Source: Chlamydomonas sphaeroides
Lineage: Eukaryota; Chlorophyta; Chlorophyceae; Chlamydomonadales; Chlamydomonadaceae
Direction of reading: 5' to 3'
NCBI GenBank assembly: GCA_001662425.1
Contig: BDDC01000495.1
Span: forward strand, 1 to 58,853
Length of the DNA stretch: 58,853 bases
Part shown: positions 1 through 11,400 of the stretch, one piece after another
How positions within the stretch are numbered: position 1 is the stretch's first letter
How the letters are laid out: each line of letters begins with the position of its first letter
Translations under genes and position numbers: made by a program
The notes under the pieces: model-generated
The model's database searches: none
What the model was told of the DNA's origin: nothing
Seen by the model: only the letters and a program-made list of their open reading frames with translations

Positions 1-69
1 GGATGGGGATGGGGATGGGGATGGGGATGGGGATGGGGATGGGGATGGGGATGGGGATGGGGATGGGGG
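1..69. repeat. (GGGGAT)n hexamer microsatellite
   Basis: The window opens with about eleven head-to-tail copies of the hexamer GGGGAT, with no clear interruption until position 69. It lies upstream of the first recognisable exon and probably sits in an intron or the 5' flank of the methyltransferase gene. It is cut by the window edge, so its full length is unknown. Confidence 0.9.
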
Positions 70-291
70 ATGGCTTGCCGTCGCGAGCTCCGCTTCGAGC
101 ACTCGTTGTCCACTGCGCGTCGTGCAGGACCCGAGGCTGCCCAACTGCCCCCCCCCCCCAAGCCCGCGAAGGCCGCAGGCATCCATGCTCCTGTGCCTGG
201 TCGCCCCCTGCCCGTACGAATGTGTGTTAGTCATACGTCAACACGCCAACCTGTGGCGCTATGCTGCCCTGTCGCCCCTCCACCACCCAAG

Positions 292-1170
292 GTGGACTAC
301 GTGTATCTAGGCGCGCGCCACGACTACTGCGGCGTAATGGAGGACCTGGAGCTGTACTGGCCCAAGGTAGGAGTGCGCCGCATCAGTCTGCACATGATAT
401 CAATTGTAGATGGCTGTATAGCATGATTTATAGGAGGAGGTGCTTGTGGTGGGGCGTCATGGCGAACCTGGACCTGTACCGGCCCAAGGTACAGCGGCAG
501 GAAGATTGCGCGTGCCGGAATAAGGGGTCGGGGGTATTGGGGTCACGGCCACGAGGACCGGCGGCCGCAGCGGCGTGCGGCGCCCTTGGTGTCGGTCGGG
601 GCGGCCGACGGTCAGTGCGTGCGGAGGGGGGGCCGTGGCGGGGGTGGTGCGCGTGCGATCGTAGCATCGGGGTGAAGGCAGCTCGCGTCAACCCCTCCCC
701 AACAGGCCAAGCCCGGCAGCCTGCTGGCCGGCCACGACTACCTGCACACAGAGGCTCGCCCCAACATGCCTTATCACAGCATAACAACCCATCATATCTA
801 AAAGTCATGACATCAGCAATACGTATTGCATTGAACCCTCCACACGTCCACAGGTCAAGCCCGGCGGCCTGCTTGCCGGCCACGACTACCTGGACGCAGA
901 GGCCGCCCGCTCCGTGGACCACCGCGACTGGGCCCGCTGCGCCAACGGCAGCCGCCACCCGGGCGCAGTGCGGGGCGCGGTCAACGACTTCTTCAGCCGC
1001 CTGCAGCTGCCCGTCTTCGTGACCTACTGGGTAAGCGCAGGGGGCGCACGTGTTTGTGCAAGTGACGGGCCGCGGCCCGGCCATGCATACCGCGTGCCTG
1101 ATTCCGACCTGGCGCCTCCCTCTCCCACCAGGACTCCCCCTGGAACTCCTGGATGGCCTTCAAGCCGTGA
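292..1170 (+). CDS. SAM-dependent methyltransferase-like protein, C-terminal part (5' end missing)
   Basis: Three exons join in frame: 292-366 (25 codons, ending ELYWPK before a GTAGGA donor), 854-1030 (59 codons) and 1132-1170 (13 codons, TGA stop). Together they read like the C-terminal half of a class I methyltransferase of the Methyltransf_24 type. There is a Y-L-x-A-R-H-D-Y motif followed by V-M-E-D-L-E-L-Y-W-P-K, then V-K-P-G-G-L-L-A-G-H-D-Y, and a terminal V-F-V-T-Y-W segment. In this family the Asp/His-rich strand and the PGG-loop-GHD strand form the late part of the Rossmann-like fold. The SAM-binding glycine motif should lie upstream and is not visible, so the gene is 5'-partial. 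The substrate cannot be told. The introns contain decayed copies of two of the exons (see separate entry). Family assignment is from recalled motifs only. Confidence 0.6.
444..757 (+). other. Two ghost exons (decayed duplicates of methyltransferase exons)
   Basis: Positions 444-493 closely resemble 331-380, the 3' end of the real exon and its GT donor: the translated motif is NLDLYRPK in the copy against DLELYWPK in the real exon. Positions 705-757 resemble 854-906, the start of the next real exon with its AG acceptor: AKPGSLLAGHDYLHTEA against VKPGGLLAGHDYLDAEA. Both copies lie in the single intron 367-853. They could be skipped relics or alternative exons. I treat them as relics, because the real exons join in phase without them and the substitutions alter conserved positions. 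Confidence 0.6.
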
Positions 1171-2024
1171 GCCCGCAGGGGCGCCGCCCTGTGCCCACGG
1201 CTGCACCTCGCCGCACGGCGCCACCGCCCGGCGGGGCCGCAGGCAGGCTGGGCGCTGTCGGACGGCCACCGGGCCAGAGGGCCGCTCAGCAGCAGGGTGG
1301 CGGCGCCAGCTGGAGCGGGGCCGTGGCAGGGGCAGGACTCAGGTCGGCGCCGCGGCGGGCGCAAGCTCGGCGGACGGCGGGCGAGGGCGAGGGGCGTTGG
1401 TCGTGGCTTTGCTGGGCCCTGCGGGCGAGGGCGAGGGTTGGTCGTGGCTTTGCTGGGCCCTGCGCGGACCCAGGGCTGTGTGGCTACACGCGCAAGGGTT
1501 TGTGTGGCCACGGGTGGGCGGGGCCAAAGGGGGGCGGGGGCCACAGGTGGGTTGCGTGCGTAGCTAGCAGCCAGCATGTGAGGGGGCGTGGTGTGGGGTT
1601 GCATGTGAGGATGGGTGCTTTGCCATGACTGCTTGAGGCTGGCCCGGACGCGAAGCGACAAGCTGGGGTGACCTTCAGTAGGCGCGGGCGAAGGCGGCGC
1701 GCAGGGGGTGTGCTCGCGGCGAGGGCCTGGACGCCTGGTCGGAGCGGCTCGCCCCTCCGGGGGGAGGGAACGTCCAGGCGTGCGCACGTTGAGGCTGTGA
1801 TGCGCTGGGGCGCGTGACGCAGCGAGGTTGGGCACTGCGCATCCTCTAGTGCATGGCGAGGCCATAGCGCGGGGCCGTGGCTCTGCTGCATCGGGCCGGC
1901 GGCTGGTAGGATGTAGGTAATAAAAGTGGCAGGCGGGCGAGGAGGCGGCAGATAGGTTTGGCGGCGGGCGTTGGGGGTCAAGTGGTGTCGTGGGAGGTCG
2001 TGGGTCGGGGTAATGGTGGTGGGG

Positions 2025-2029
2025 TGTAA
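2025..2029 (+). promoter_or_regulatory. Possible TGTAA poly(A) signal
   Basis: TGTAA is the usual poly(A) signal of volvocine algae. This copy lies about 855 nt after the methyltransferase stop, before the next gene. An AATAAA hexamer occurs at about 1919. Neither is proven to be used. Between 1171 and 2268 I see no other coding signal, so most of that stretch may be 3' UTR and intergenic DNA. Confidence 0.3.
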
Positions 2030-2268
2030 CACAGCACGCGCGTCACCTTGGACCGCGAGCCCGCACATCTCGATGAGCTCACAAAACAAGTAACGCAAAG
2101 CAGCACAGCGTGACGCACAGCGCAGGCACGAAAGGCATTCCGTTTTTTTTGCTAAACTCAATCTATCGCTGTGCGCCCCTGCCGTGTTCCGTGAGGTGGT
2201 GCACAAGCTGGAGCCGCTTGCGAGCAAGCCCCGCTGGGCGCCGGTGCTCGGTGGAATGCTTCGCGGCG

Positions 2269-2957
2269 ATGCTTCAGCATAGCAGTGCCAAATTCAGCTC
2301 CCAACCTGCGAAAGGTTTATTGCGAGCTGCCTGCACCTACTTGCCAGGATCACCGACAGGAACAGCGCCCGTGGCCAGAGGCGCCACTCACGGACCGACA
2401 GCTCTCGCCAGGCCTCCCCGCTTTCCCCTCTGCCTTCCCAATTCCCCGCTGCGCCCCCGCGCTCTGGTCTCAGCCGCGCGGCCGCCCACAGCAGCAGCTC
2501 CTGCAGACCCAGCCCATGCCACTGCAGCTCCTGAACCCGACCTTCCAGATACAGTCGTGTATGAAATCTGGCGCTCTGACGACAACTGTAACGAGTTCCG
2601 CATGGCATCCTTCACGCGCCGCGCGGACGCCGAGGCGCTGATCACTGACTTCGAAGCCCGCTGCCATAAGCAGGCAAGGTGCTGGAACGGAGGTCGCGAG
2701 GTGCCGGCGCTCGTCAACACGTAAACATAACGCTGCTATCTGACACGCACACGTCCAGCCCTGGCCGCGCGACATCTAGTTGAGGGCGCGCCTGCTGACG
2801 ACTGTCACTCACCGGTTCTCCTTCAAGGAGAACCAAGTTGGCCACCCCCATCACCGCCTCACAGGTCTACTATGTCCGGTGCCGGCCCCAGGAGACCAAG
2901 CACACGCTGCCGCCTGCCCCGCCGCGGCCCGGTCCAGCCGGTCAGCCCAGGCGCTGA
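2269..2957 (+). CDS. Small protein with Y-x-I-W-R-x-D-D-N domain, possibly organelle-targeted
   Basis: The model has exon 1 at 2269-2673 and exon 2 at 2865-2957, joined across a 191-nt GC-AG intron (donor GCAAGG). It gives about 165 residues. The N-terminal 90 residues are rich in Ala, Arg, Ser and Pro with few acidic residues, as in algal transit peptides. They are followed by a compact domain: VVYEIWRSDDN, an F-x-x-A-S-F strand, a helix with R-x-D-A-E-A-L, then F-E-A-R-C-H-K-Q and, across the splice, V-Y-Y-V-R. This resembles a short domain found in small bacterial and algal hypothetical proteins with a Y-x-V-W-R-x-D-D-N-G-N core and an H-K-Q end. That is a recollection, not a search. The splice restores the expected H-K-Q-x-Y pattern, which supports the GC donor. 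The start is uncertain: the frame is open upstream, and 2269 is the first ATG I favour. Function unknown. Confidence 0.5.
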
Positions 2958-3269
2958 CCCCCCACCCGCACCCCAGCCGACCCTGCGGCTGGACCTGCCT
3001 GGCCAGACACAGCAGCGCCAGCCGCCAATTCCATCGCCGCGGCTCCCTCCCTCTGCCAGTGCGCCGCCAGGCCACTGTGCGGCGCTGCTCCTCACCAGCG
3101 CCCGCCCCCGGGCCCCAGGCTGCGGCGCCCACCCTTGACCACCGCCAACCTCCCGGCCCGCTGCGCCGTCGCCAGACCCCCCGGCCCGCTGCGCTGCAGG
3201 CCCGCTGCTCTCCCCTCCACCCTCCAGCCCCGACACAGCCTCCGTCGCCCGGGGCCCGACATGAACCCG

Positions 3270-3320
3270 GCCACCGCCACCGCCACCGCCACCGCCACCG
3301 CCACCGCCGCCGCCACCGCC
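3270..3320. repeat. (GCCACC)n microsatellite
   Basis: About eight hexamer units of GCCACC, with GCCGCC variants near the end. It lies in a region with no supported gene. Confidence 0.85.
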
Positions 3321-3500
3321 CGCGGCTGCAGCCGCAAACCGCAGCGCGGCGCCGCACCGGCAGCCGCCGCCTCGCCTCACTAGCGCCCGACCTCCGGCGG
3401 CGCTTGGCGCTCGGCACGCCCTACGCGAGCCCCCTGCCCTGGCGAGCAGCCATCGTCTGCTTTGGGCGGCGGCGGCTAGCAGCAGCGGCGCCCGTGGCCC

Positions 3501-3535
3501 ACGTCACACGTCACACGTCACACGTCACACGTCAC
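3501..3535. repeat. (ACGTCAC)5 heptamer repeat
   Basis: Five consecutive copies of the heptamer ACGTCAC, followed by a C/G homopolymer-rich stretch. Each unit contains an ACGTCA core like a bZIP site, but nothing shows regulatory use. Confidence 0.85.
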
Positions 3536-5407
3536 ACGGCGCCCGGCCCCCCGGCCCCCCGGCCCCCCGGCGCGGCGCGAGGAGGTGTGCGGCCGCGGCG
3601 CGTGCCTTGCTGTGACGTCGCCTGCAAGCAGCCCGGGGCTAAGCTGTGCTGGCCGTGCTGGGCTGGGCAGTATTGTTTCCAGGGGTTGGTGGTCTTGGAC
3701 GCGTGAGCGCCGGATGCCGTGCTGCCTTCACGTACTTGCGCTTGTTTGGGCTGAGCAGGAATCGTTCTGTGGCCGCCTTCACTTGCGGCGGCCTCCGGCT
3801 ACTGACGCGTGCAGGCACGCTAGCTTCAAGTGAAAAGGCACGGGGTGTGAGCCCCGAGTGTGGCCCAGGAGGCCCCAGTTGGGGGAAGGCGCTGCACAAT
3901 AGAGACATTGCGGGAGCGACCTGCTGCTGACGCGTCCTGGAGTTCGCTGGGTTGAACTTAAGCGAAGCCAACACACGGTCGCGTTACAATCTGAACCCGC
4001 GTCACTCAGGCAACATCAGCTGGCCCAGTACGGTGTCCCCGCCAGCAAGGACCACAGCCCACGCAATGCCGGTGACCTGGCGGTGTTCCGCGTGCTTGGA
4101 AGCCCGCCGTGTTTTGGCGGCTGTTGTGTGCCCCTTGCTGCGGCTGTCTGGTGGCCGTGAGCAGCTGGCGCTTGCCGCACCCCTTGGGGCCCCTGCTCGA
4201 CGGGCGAATGCTGAGGGGAGTAGCTGCGCGCGCTGCGGATGGCCGGGGTAGCCCCAGCGCGCAGGTAGCCCCGGGCAGGCCGCGCGTGCGGCCGTGCGCG
4301 GGCAGCTGGGTGAGAAGTAGGGTTGGAGGCGCTGGTTGGAGGCGCTTCCTTGATAGCACAGTTACCATGCGCAAGTCAAGAGTCAGGAGGCAGATGGCCT
4401 GGAGGCCTGTCCCCCGTGCTCGGCCAAAGCCGCACAATCCACCAGAAGAACCTCCCGTCCTGCTCCCGTCAGGAGCCCCAGCTGCGCATGGGTGCATGGC
4501 TCGCCCCCAAAAGAGGCCACCCAGACCAGACGCACACCGTCGGTCATCATGCGGTCATAGCTGGGACTAATTGAGGGGTCCCGTCAAACACAGGAGGTTG
4601 CTCTTGGTCGAACACGCTGTCAGCCGGCAGCGGCCGGCGCGGTCTTATGCACCTCCCAAATTTCAGCATGAAGCAGTGCAGCGGCAGCCGCTTAGGAGTT
4701 ACGATCCACCTACGAAGCACCAACGGCGCCCCTAGGAGCCCCCACAGCGCCACAACACGCCAAGCCCTGGGCTGCGAGCTGCGCAGCCATCGCCATCTGC
4801 AAACGTCCCAAAGCCCCAAAGCCATTGCAAAGGTCCGGGTCCGGTGCAGCACATAAGTCCGGTCCCCCCAGCCACCCGCACAATTCACTAGGACCGCATT
4901 TAATTTGTTCTCACACGCGGCCCGACCCGACCAACAGCCTCTCCATCCGCCACCACTGGCGAGCTGCCTCACCGTGCCACGTCACGTCCGTACCCATAAC
5001 CGTACGACACCACATTACACCACACCACGCCCCACCACATACACCACTCCACCAGCTGCAACTACCAAGTTCGTATGCATTCGAAGGCGTCTCGCACTCC
5101 AGCCCGGGCCGCGCAGCCCGCACAGGGCCCGCGCCCGGAGCGGGGCCGTGCACAAGAGATGTCTTGTTTGTGTTGAGTCATCATGGCTGCATGGCTCTCC
5201 ACGACCCCGCACCAACCAACCAATGGGCCAGTCAAATGCCCAACAAGGCGCCCAAAGGCAGCAGCAAGCCGGGCCACAGCACAGGCTGGTCAGCGCTGGC
5301 TAGGCCACGCACAACACTCGCCGACTCGACCCTGCATTGACATACCCAGCCAAGATTAGCATCAAAACCAGTTCACTCCCGCCCCCGGCTTCGGCCGGAA
5401 GAGGTGC

Positions 5408-5412
5408 TTACA
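5408..5412 (-). promoter_or_regulatory. Possible TGTAA poly(A) signal on the minus strand
   Basis: TTACA on the plus strand reads TGTAA on the minus strand. It lies about 400 nt past the stop of the secreted-protein gene that ends at 5816. That is a plausible 3' UTR length for a green alga. The intervening 5413-5815 has no other coding signal. Confidence 0.3.
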
Positions 5413-5815
5413 TGAATCCACGACACGGCGTGGCTCGAGAACACAGGTCCGGAAAGACGCGCGTCCGCCCCACGCCTCAGCCACATACATCGCTTGACGA
5501 CGGCCCCGGGGCGGGCAGCCAGCACCGGCCGTGCCGAGTCCGGCCTGCGTCGCCGACGGCCGCGCGACGCAGGGCCTCGGAGCCAACCGGCCCGCAGGCG
5601 GCATCAGCACTCAACGACGCTCGAGCCGACTGACGGCATAGGGCACGCGCTCCTGTGGGCTGCGGCGCTCCACAGCCACCCACCGGCCCGGCGTCACTTG
5701 CACCGCCGCAGCGCACAGCGTTGCACGCGCGGCAGCGCCGCTCCGGGCTGCAACGCGCAGCGCCGCATGCCGAGGCCTGCCCTGGCCGCAGGCCGCACGG
5801 CCCGGCGCTCTTCGC

Positions 5816-7072
5816 CTAGCCCGACAGCGGGCTGGGGCAGGCGCTGTACACCTGTACGACACCGTCAACGGCGAGGTCGCGGTACCAGAGGTCCAGATGG
5901 CGCGTCACGGGCAGGCCGCTCAGCACGCGCAGCGCGCCGCGGTACGACACCAGCGCGCCGGTGCCCGTCACGCGCGGCGGCGAGACGGGCGCGCGCCAGC
6001 GCGCCGAGACGATGCGCGGCGACTCGGCGGCCTGCCAGGAGCGCGGCAGCAGCTGGCCGAGCAGTGTCTCGGTGAGGCTGGTGCAGAATTCCTCGTCCGA
6101 GGCGCCGAGCGCCAGCACGTCGTAGCAGGCGGGCAGCTTGGCGGCTGCGGCCTCAATGCGAAGCAGCGCTTCGGGGTTGAGCTTCGCCGTGTCCTGCGTG
6201 GAACGGAGCGGGGGCGGGGGAGGGTTGGTGGCGGTGTGACTCGGCAGCTGAGTGCAGGGTGAGGTCCGCAGAACTTAACGGGCCGGCTTCTCGTCAGCTG
6301 CCAAGGTGCTGGGGTTGCGAAGCAGCCGCCCAGGAAGATGGGGGCGTCCCGGCGAGGTCCGATCCCGCAGCGAGTTGGCCCACCTCGAGCAGCAGCAGCT
6401 GCATGTCCGCTCGGCTGGCGGGCGGGACCTGGCGGCTGCTCAGGTCGAGCGTCCAGTTCTGGACCGCCAGCGCATGCGATGCCGCGGCGGCAGCATGCCT
6501 GGCGTTTATCACGGAGTCGTCCAGGCGGAATAACGGATGGCCGCTGGTGACGCCGAGGGAGTAGAGCGAGGCGCTCACCTGGCCCAGTCTGCGCAAGCGC
6601 GAGGGCAAGGATGGGCACAGCGGTGGGGTCAATGTCGGATTGGACCGCGGCTGGCGGGTTTTGGGGGGTTGTTTCGTGATGACCCTCAGCAAGTTGCAGC
6701 CGGGATCGAGACTAACCCGGAATGCGACTCGGGTGCGACAACACGCCGAGCGATCAGCGCAAGCCAGTCACTCTCCGAACTCGTCGGCGGCACTCCTTGG
6801 GCTACGGTGCAGGGCGCGTCATTGAAATGGTTGCCAATAAGCTGGCATAAATTCTGAGCCTTAGAGGGGTCCTCGGTCGTCTGTATGATGGTTATCGCGG
6901 CGACAGCCCGCGTCGAGGGCGTTGTGCAGGCAGTGGGCAATGGGCCGCCAAGATGACGAAGCTCCTCCCATGGATCAGCCGGCTGGGGACGGGCAGCCGC
7001 AGCGAGTAGCTGCAGAGACGCCAGCACCATCAGCACGGCTGCCCTTAACACGGGCGAGCTCGTACGTTTCAT
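5816..7072 (-). CDS. Secreted or lumenal protein of unknown function
   Basis: Three exons keep one open frame: 7072-6717, 6588-6384 and 6193-5816 (TAG stop). The product is 312 residues. It begins MKRTSSPVLRAAVLMVLAS, a basic start followed by a hydrophobic helix ending in L-L-A-A-A-A-R-P. That is a typical signal peptide of about 27 residues, so secretion or entry to the endomembrane system is likely. The mature part has several Cys residues, two Trp-containing segments (Q-N-W-T-L-D-L and D-L-W-Y-R-D-L) and an acidic helix around D-E-E-F-C-T-S-L. I recognise no family. Exon phases (2, then 0) match at both junctions, which supports the model. The first intron uses a GTTAGT donor. No transmembrane segment is seen apart from the leader. 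Confidence 0.6.
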
Positions 7073-8438
7073 CTTGATAGATTCTGTGCTTCTGACGTTG
7101 ATTGAAGCAGTCGAGCGTTATTGTGTGAAAGTTTGTACTCTGTCACGCCGGGCGCAAGCGGCCGCTACAGCTTCGAAACTAGTTGTTAAACAGCACCTTC
7201 ATGTAGCTTGTATGTGCATGACTACAGTGGGCCGTGCGGGAACTTTGGGAACCTCCGGGCAGCATCCAATGAGTGCTTCAAAACACGAGCGCCGCGGTCT
7301 TGTACAGATATCAAAAGATGTCGAGCATCATTCGCAGCTGCACGAGCTGGGTTAGCGAGTCTCGGCGCGGACCACGGGCGGGCAGGTTTTTGCCCGGTGC
7401 GGCCGAAGTCGCACCATGCAGTCGCTCCGGCGCCGTGAAATGTAAAGACTGTTGTTCAATGTCATCTCGGGGCGGCGGTGTCGAGTTCACGTAATGTTGT
7501 CTGCGTGCTTCCCGCGGCTAGGCCCGACGCGCGATCTCCGTCCGCCCCGTCCGCACGACGAGGTGATGGGCCCGATTATGGGCCTGACAACGGCCCCCGC
7601 ATGCGCCCAACCGCACGCTGCCACCACGCACGCCTCCACACCTCACCCCTCTGGCTCCGCCACTGGGCAGCGATCCCGCGAACGGAAGTCACGAATACGA
7701 GTGAGCGGGGGTTACCGGTACCCGGGCTCAGGGGCAAATGATGCAGCCCGCCTGCTGCCAGCCGCCGCTGTCGCCACCCTGGCTCTCTCCGTTGATAACT
7801 CCACCCGCCCGTTCCACAATGCAGCGCGTACGTGCCCGCCCGCCCGCCCGGGCGCTGCCCGGCACGGGCGCAGGCGAACAGGCGGCCCCACTCCACCAAG
7901 CTGTAAGCCTGTAACCCCCGCTCCGCAGGTCACAGGCCCTCCGTTAACCGATCCCACATGCTTTGAGACCTCCACCTAACCGAGGCCTTAGCCGGCAGAT
8001 CGCATGTGCTGGGCCGCCGCCAGCTGCCGCCAGTCAAACAACCAGCGCCCGCCCGCTTGCCTGCCGGCCTTCCGTGCCACCCACGGCAGCGTTCCTGGGG
8101 ACGGCCCCCAGCAGCCCTCCCTGCCCTGCGGCGCCCCCCGAGGCATGCCGGCCCCCTCGCTCCACCCCCCTCCACCTCCACCCCCCTCCATCTCCACCCC
8201 CCGCCCTCCACCCCTGCTCCGCCCCGCGCAGGGTGCTACCTGGCAGCAGACGTCCAGCAACAGATCACCGCATCGACTCGCTGCTGCTGCGGCCAACGCG
8301 GCTCCGGTGACGTGCGCTGCCGCCGCCGCGGCTATGTGCTGTGCCCCCCCGCCAAGACACGCCGCCGGCTCGAGTCGCGGCCGCGGCAGCGCGCTAGGGG
8401 TGACCAACGCCTCTGCCAGCGGCGGCGGTGCTCTGCCG
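7073..8438. other. Intergenic, no supported gene
   Basis: This stretch is the common 5' side of the secreted-protein gene and the 3' side of the EML gene. It contains C-rich low-complexity sequence around 8160-8215. I see no conserved coding segment. Confidence 0.5.
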
Positions 8439-11400
8439 CTATCGCCGCCGAGGCGCCGACGACGCGCGCTGGCCCCCCGGCGCCGGGCTGCCCCGCGGCC
8501 CCGGTCCCGGCCCCGCGCCCGGTCTGGCCGGGCTGGGCGCCGCGGGCGGGCCCGCTGCTCTCCCACCGCCGCCGCCGGCCGCTGCTCTCCCGGCCGGCCC
8601 GGGCGGGGCCGCGGGCTGTGCCGCCGCCTGCGGCTCGGCCCACATGAGGCCGCTCGGGTCCACCTGGGGATTGGGTGGGGTGGGGCGCAGCGGCACTGCC
8701 TTGCTGCGTTCATGTGGTAGATTACCTTTCTGATGACGCCCATACCGGCAAACGCAGCGTTGCTGCTACCTGTGACGACTTGTCGCATACGACTTGTCGC
8801 ATATCCGTGACCCGCCGCCTGGGGCTCCGCCAACCTTGGGCGAGGTCCACGCAGCGCAAGGCAGCTCTGCCACGGTCTCGCCAAGCTGCATCGCTAGGTG
8901 CGGCGGCGGAACAACACGGAGGCATGGGACGCGGCGCGACTGCAGGCGGTGCCCACCTGCGCCCAGGGCGTCGCCAGCTGCTGCGGCTGACGCGCCGACG
9001 GCCGCACGACGCGCCACTGGAACACGGCCCGGTCCTTGCCGCCCACCGACACCTGCGCGGCGGGGTGGGGTGGGGAGCAGGGGAGCAGGGGGGAAGCAGG
9101 GGGGGAGCAGCGCATGCGGCGCGGCGGTTGTTTGGTGTCCTAGGCAGAGCCCCTCGTTCCTAGGCCACGCCCCAGCCCTCGCCCAGACTGGCCCGCCCCT
9201 GCGCTTCCCCGCGCGTCCGCCGGACAGCCCCCTGTCCACCTGCGCAGTGCGGCTCACCGCTACCTCTCCGCCACTAGAGCATCCACGCCTGACCCCTGGG
9301 CTCCGCTCATCTGCCGGACGCCCTGCAGGCCAGCCTTCACCGCGACGCCCTCGCTTTGTCGCCCTCACCATGGTCATCACAGTGTAAAAATGTAGCGTGT
9401 TACACATTTGCATCATACGATACCACGCACCGCAAAGCTCTCGTCCGCCGCCCAGCGCACGTTCATGACGTGGCTGCTGTGGCCGTGGTACTCGAGCGAG
9501 GGCGCGTTCTGGGGGAGGGGGTGAGGGCACAGGAAGGCCGGGTGTGTGTGCAGCGCTTGCTAACCGATCATGGTAGCACGGCGAGCAGCGTGCACGCTCA
9601 GATATGTGCACATGTGCATCCGTACTGCATTCGTACCACATCCGTACCGCATCACGGGGGCCGCACCTGCACCACGCAGGGGAAGTTGAGCAGCCGCACG
9701 CGGCCGTGGTCGTCGGCCGTCAGCACGTAGCGGCCGCTGGGGGAGGCGTGCACCGAGTTGATGTCCGTGCCTGTGGCGGGGGAACAGGTGTATGTACGTT
9801 CTTAAGAAGAGTAAACACGCCTGGGGTGTGTTCGTTTATAAATGAACACGCCCCGTGCGGGCGTGTGTGCGAGGTCACAGTGGGGACAGCAACGTCAGGC
9901 CTGTGACGGGCCGCCGATGTGCCCGCTCCACGCGCGCACGGGCGGTCACAGCTCCGTAGGCACAGCGCCGCGGGGAAGCAGGGCAGGCACGAACCCAGCC
10001 GCGGGGAAGCAGGGCAGGCACGAACCCAGCCGCGGGGAAGCAGGGCAGGCACGAACCCAGCCGCGGGGAAGCAGGGCAGGCACGAACCCAGCCGCCCCGT
10101 GCTGCTGGCGCCCCGTGCTACTGGCGCCCCGTGCTGCTGGCGCCGGCGCTGTGTTGAGTGGTGCACAGCAGCCAGCCGGCACGCACCGTCGCTGTCGCCG
10201 AACCAGATGCCCATCACTGGGAAGCCCAGCAGGCACGACCAGCCGGCCCAGGCGGTGTCGCGCTGGTTTGCCTTGAGCTGCTTGCCGGTGCGCGGGTCAA
10301 AGTGCAGGACCTGGGGGGGGGGCGGGAGGGAAAAGGGAGAGGGCGGTGAAGCGCGTGTTGCGGATGAGGGACGTACAGTAACATCGTGTGTGTACGGCGG
10401 GCGGTGTAGGGGCCGCCGGGCGCTTGCTGCCGGCTCAGAGGGCCCCGCGCATTACGTAATATACTAGTACTTGCGTACCGGGCGTCGTACACATCCGTAC
10501 ATCCGTACCCACCTCGTACGCCTGGTCCACGCTCTGAATGGCGCCGCTGTCGGCCGCCCAATCCAGGTGGCGCACGGTGGAGGAGTGGCCGGAGCAGCGC
10601 ACCAGCCGTGCATAGCCGCGGGCCACGTCAAAAATGTCTATGGCCTGCGGGTGGGGGGAGGTGACACACGGGTGGGGGAAGAGAGGGAAGGCCCCCCCGG
10701 GAGTTGGGCGTGCGCCAAGGAGGGCGGCGGCGCCACCCTCACAAACAACAGCAGACTGCAAGTCCCCACCAAACAGGACAACTAGAACCCACCCGTATCC
10801 ACGCTTCACCTCCAGTTTGCATAATTGCCTTTTGCGTGACTTCATACCCGCACGCCGCCCCAGCCCCGCACACCGCCCCCCGCCGCACCTGGTCGTGGCT
10901 GCCCGCCGCCAGGTAGCGGCCGCAGGGCGAGTACTTGAGCTCGTCCACCGAGCTGGCAAAGGTCTTGCCCCACCACACCTGGTAGGGAGGGGCGGGTCAG
11001 GTCAGGTCAGGTCAGGTCAGGTCAGGTCAGGTCAGGTCAGGTCAGGTCAGGTCAGGTCAGGTCAGGTCAGGGCAGGTCAGGTCAGGGCAGGGCAGGTCAG
11101 GTCCCAAGCGCTTCGCCTGCGTGGAGCACATGTGTCCAAGTACGCCCCGCACGCACGCGCCCGCTGCGCACGGCGAGCGTCTCTCTATAATTGTGCCCTG
11201 GTGCGCTGGTCCTCCACGCCACCAAGCACACCTGCCATCTACACAAGTACTATGTACTGCACAGCATCTCTAAAGTTTGTCTACCTTGTGCCAAAGCGCA
11301 CCTGCCGCACCGCCGGGTGGAATTCCAGCACCTTGATGCCGCCGTTGCCGCAGCCCACCGCCAGCTGCTGGCCGTCGGGGCGGAAGGCGCAGCCGCGGGC

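Larger units (their letters stand above)
2958..5407. other. No supported gene
   Basis: This 2.4-kb stretch holds GC-rich low-complexity sequence and two short tandem repeats (3270-3320 and 3501-3535). Several open frames exist on both strands, but none shows a recognisable domain, consistent splice phases or a convincing start. I see no gene here. Confidence 0.5.

Noticed and set aside
1..69. Telomere at the window edge
   Set aside because: The unit GGGGAT is not a known green-algal telomere repeat (TTTTAGGG or TTTAGGG types), and an internal gene continues beside it. The short (CCCCAA)n-like run at 14858-14886 is likewise only an intronic microsatellite.
9967..10090. CRISPR-like array
   Set aside because: The four 31-bp units are directly adjacent with no spacers, in an intron of a eukaryotic gene.
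10995..11103. Array of nuclear-receptor half-sites (AGGTCA)
   Set aside because: Green algae lack nuclear receptors, and the pentamer period would not space hexamer sites meaningfully. It is treated as a microsatellite.
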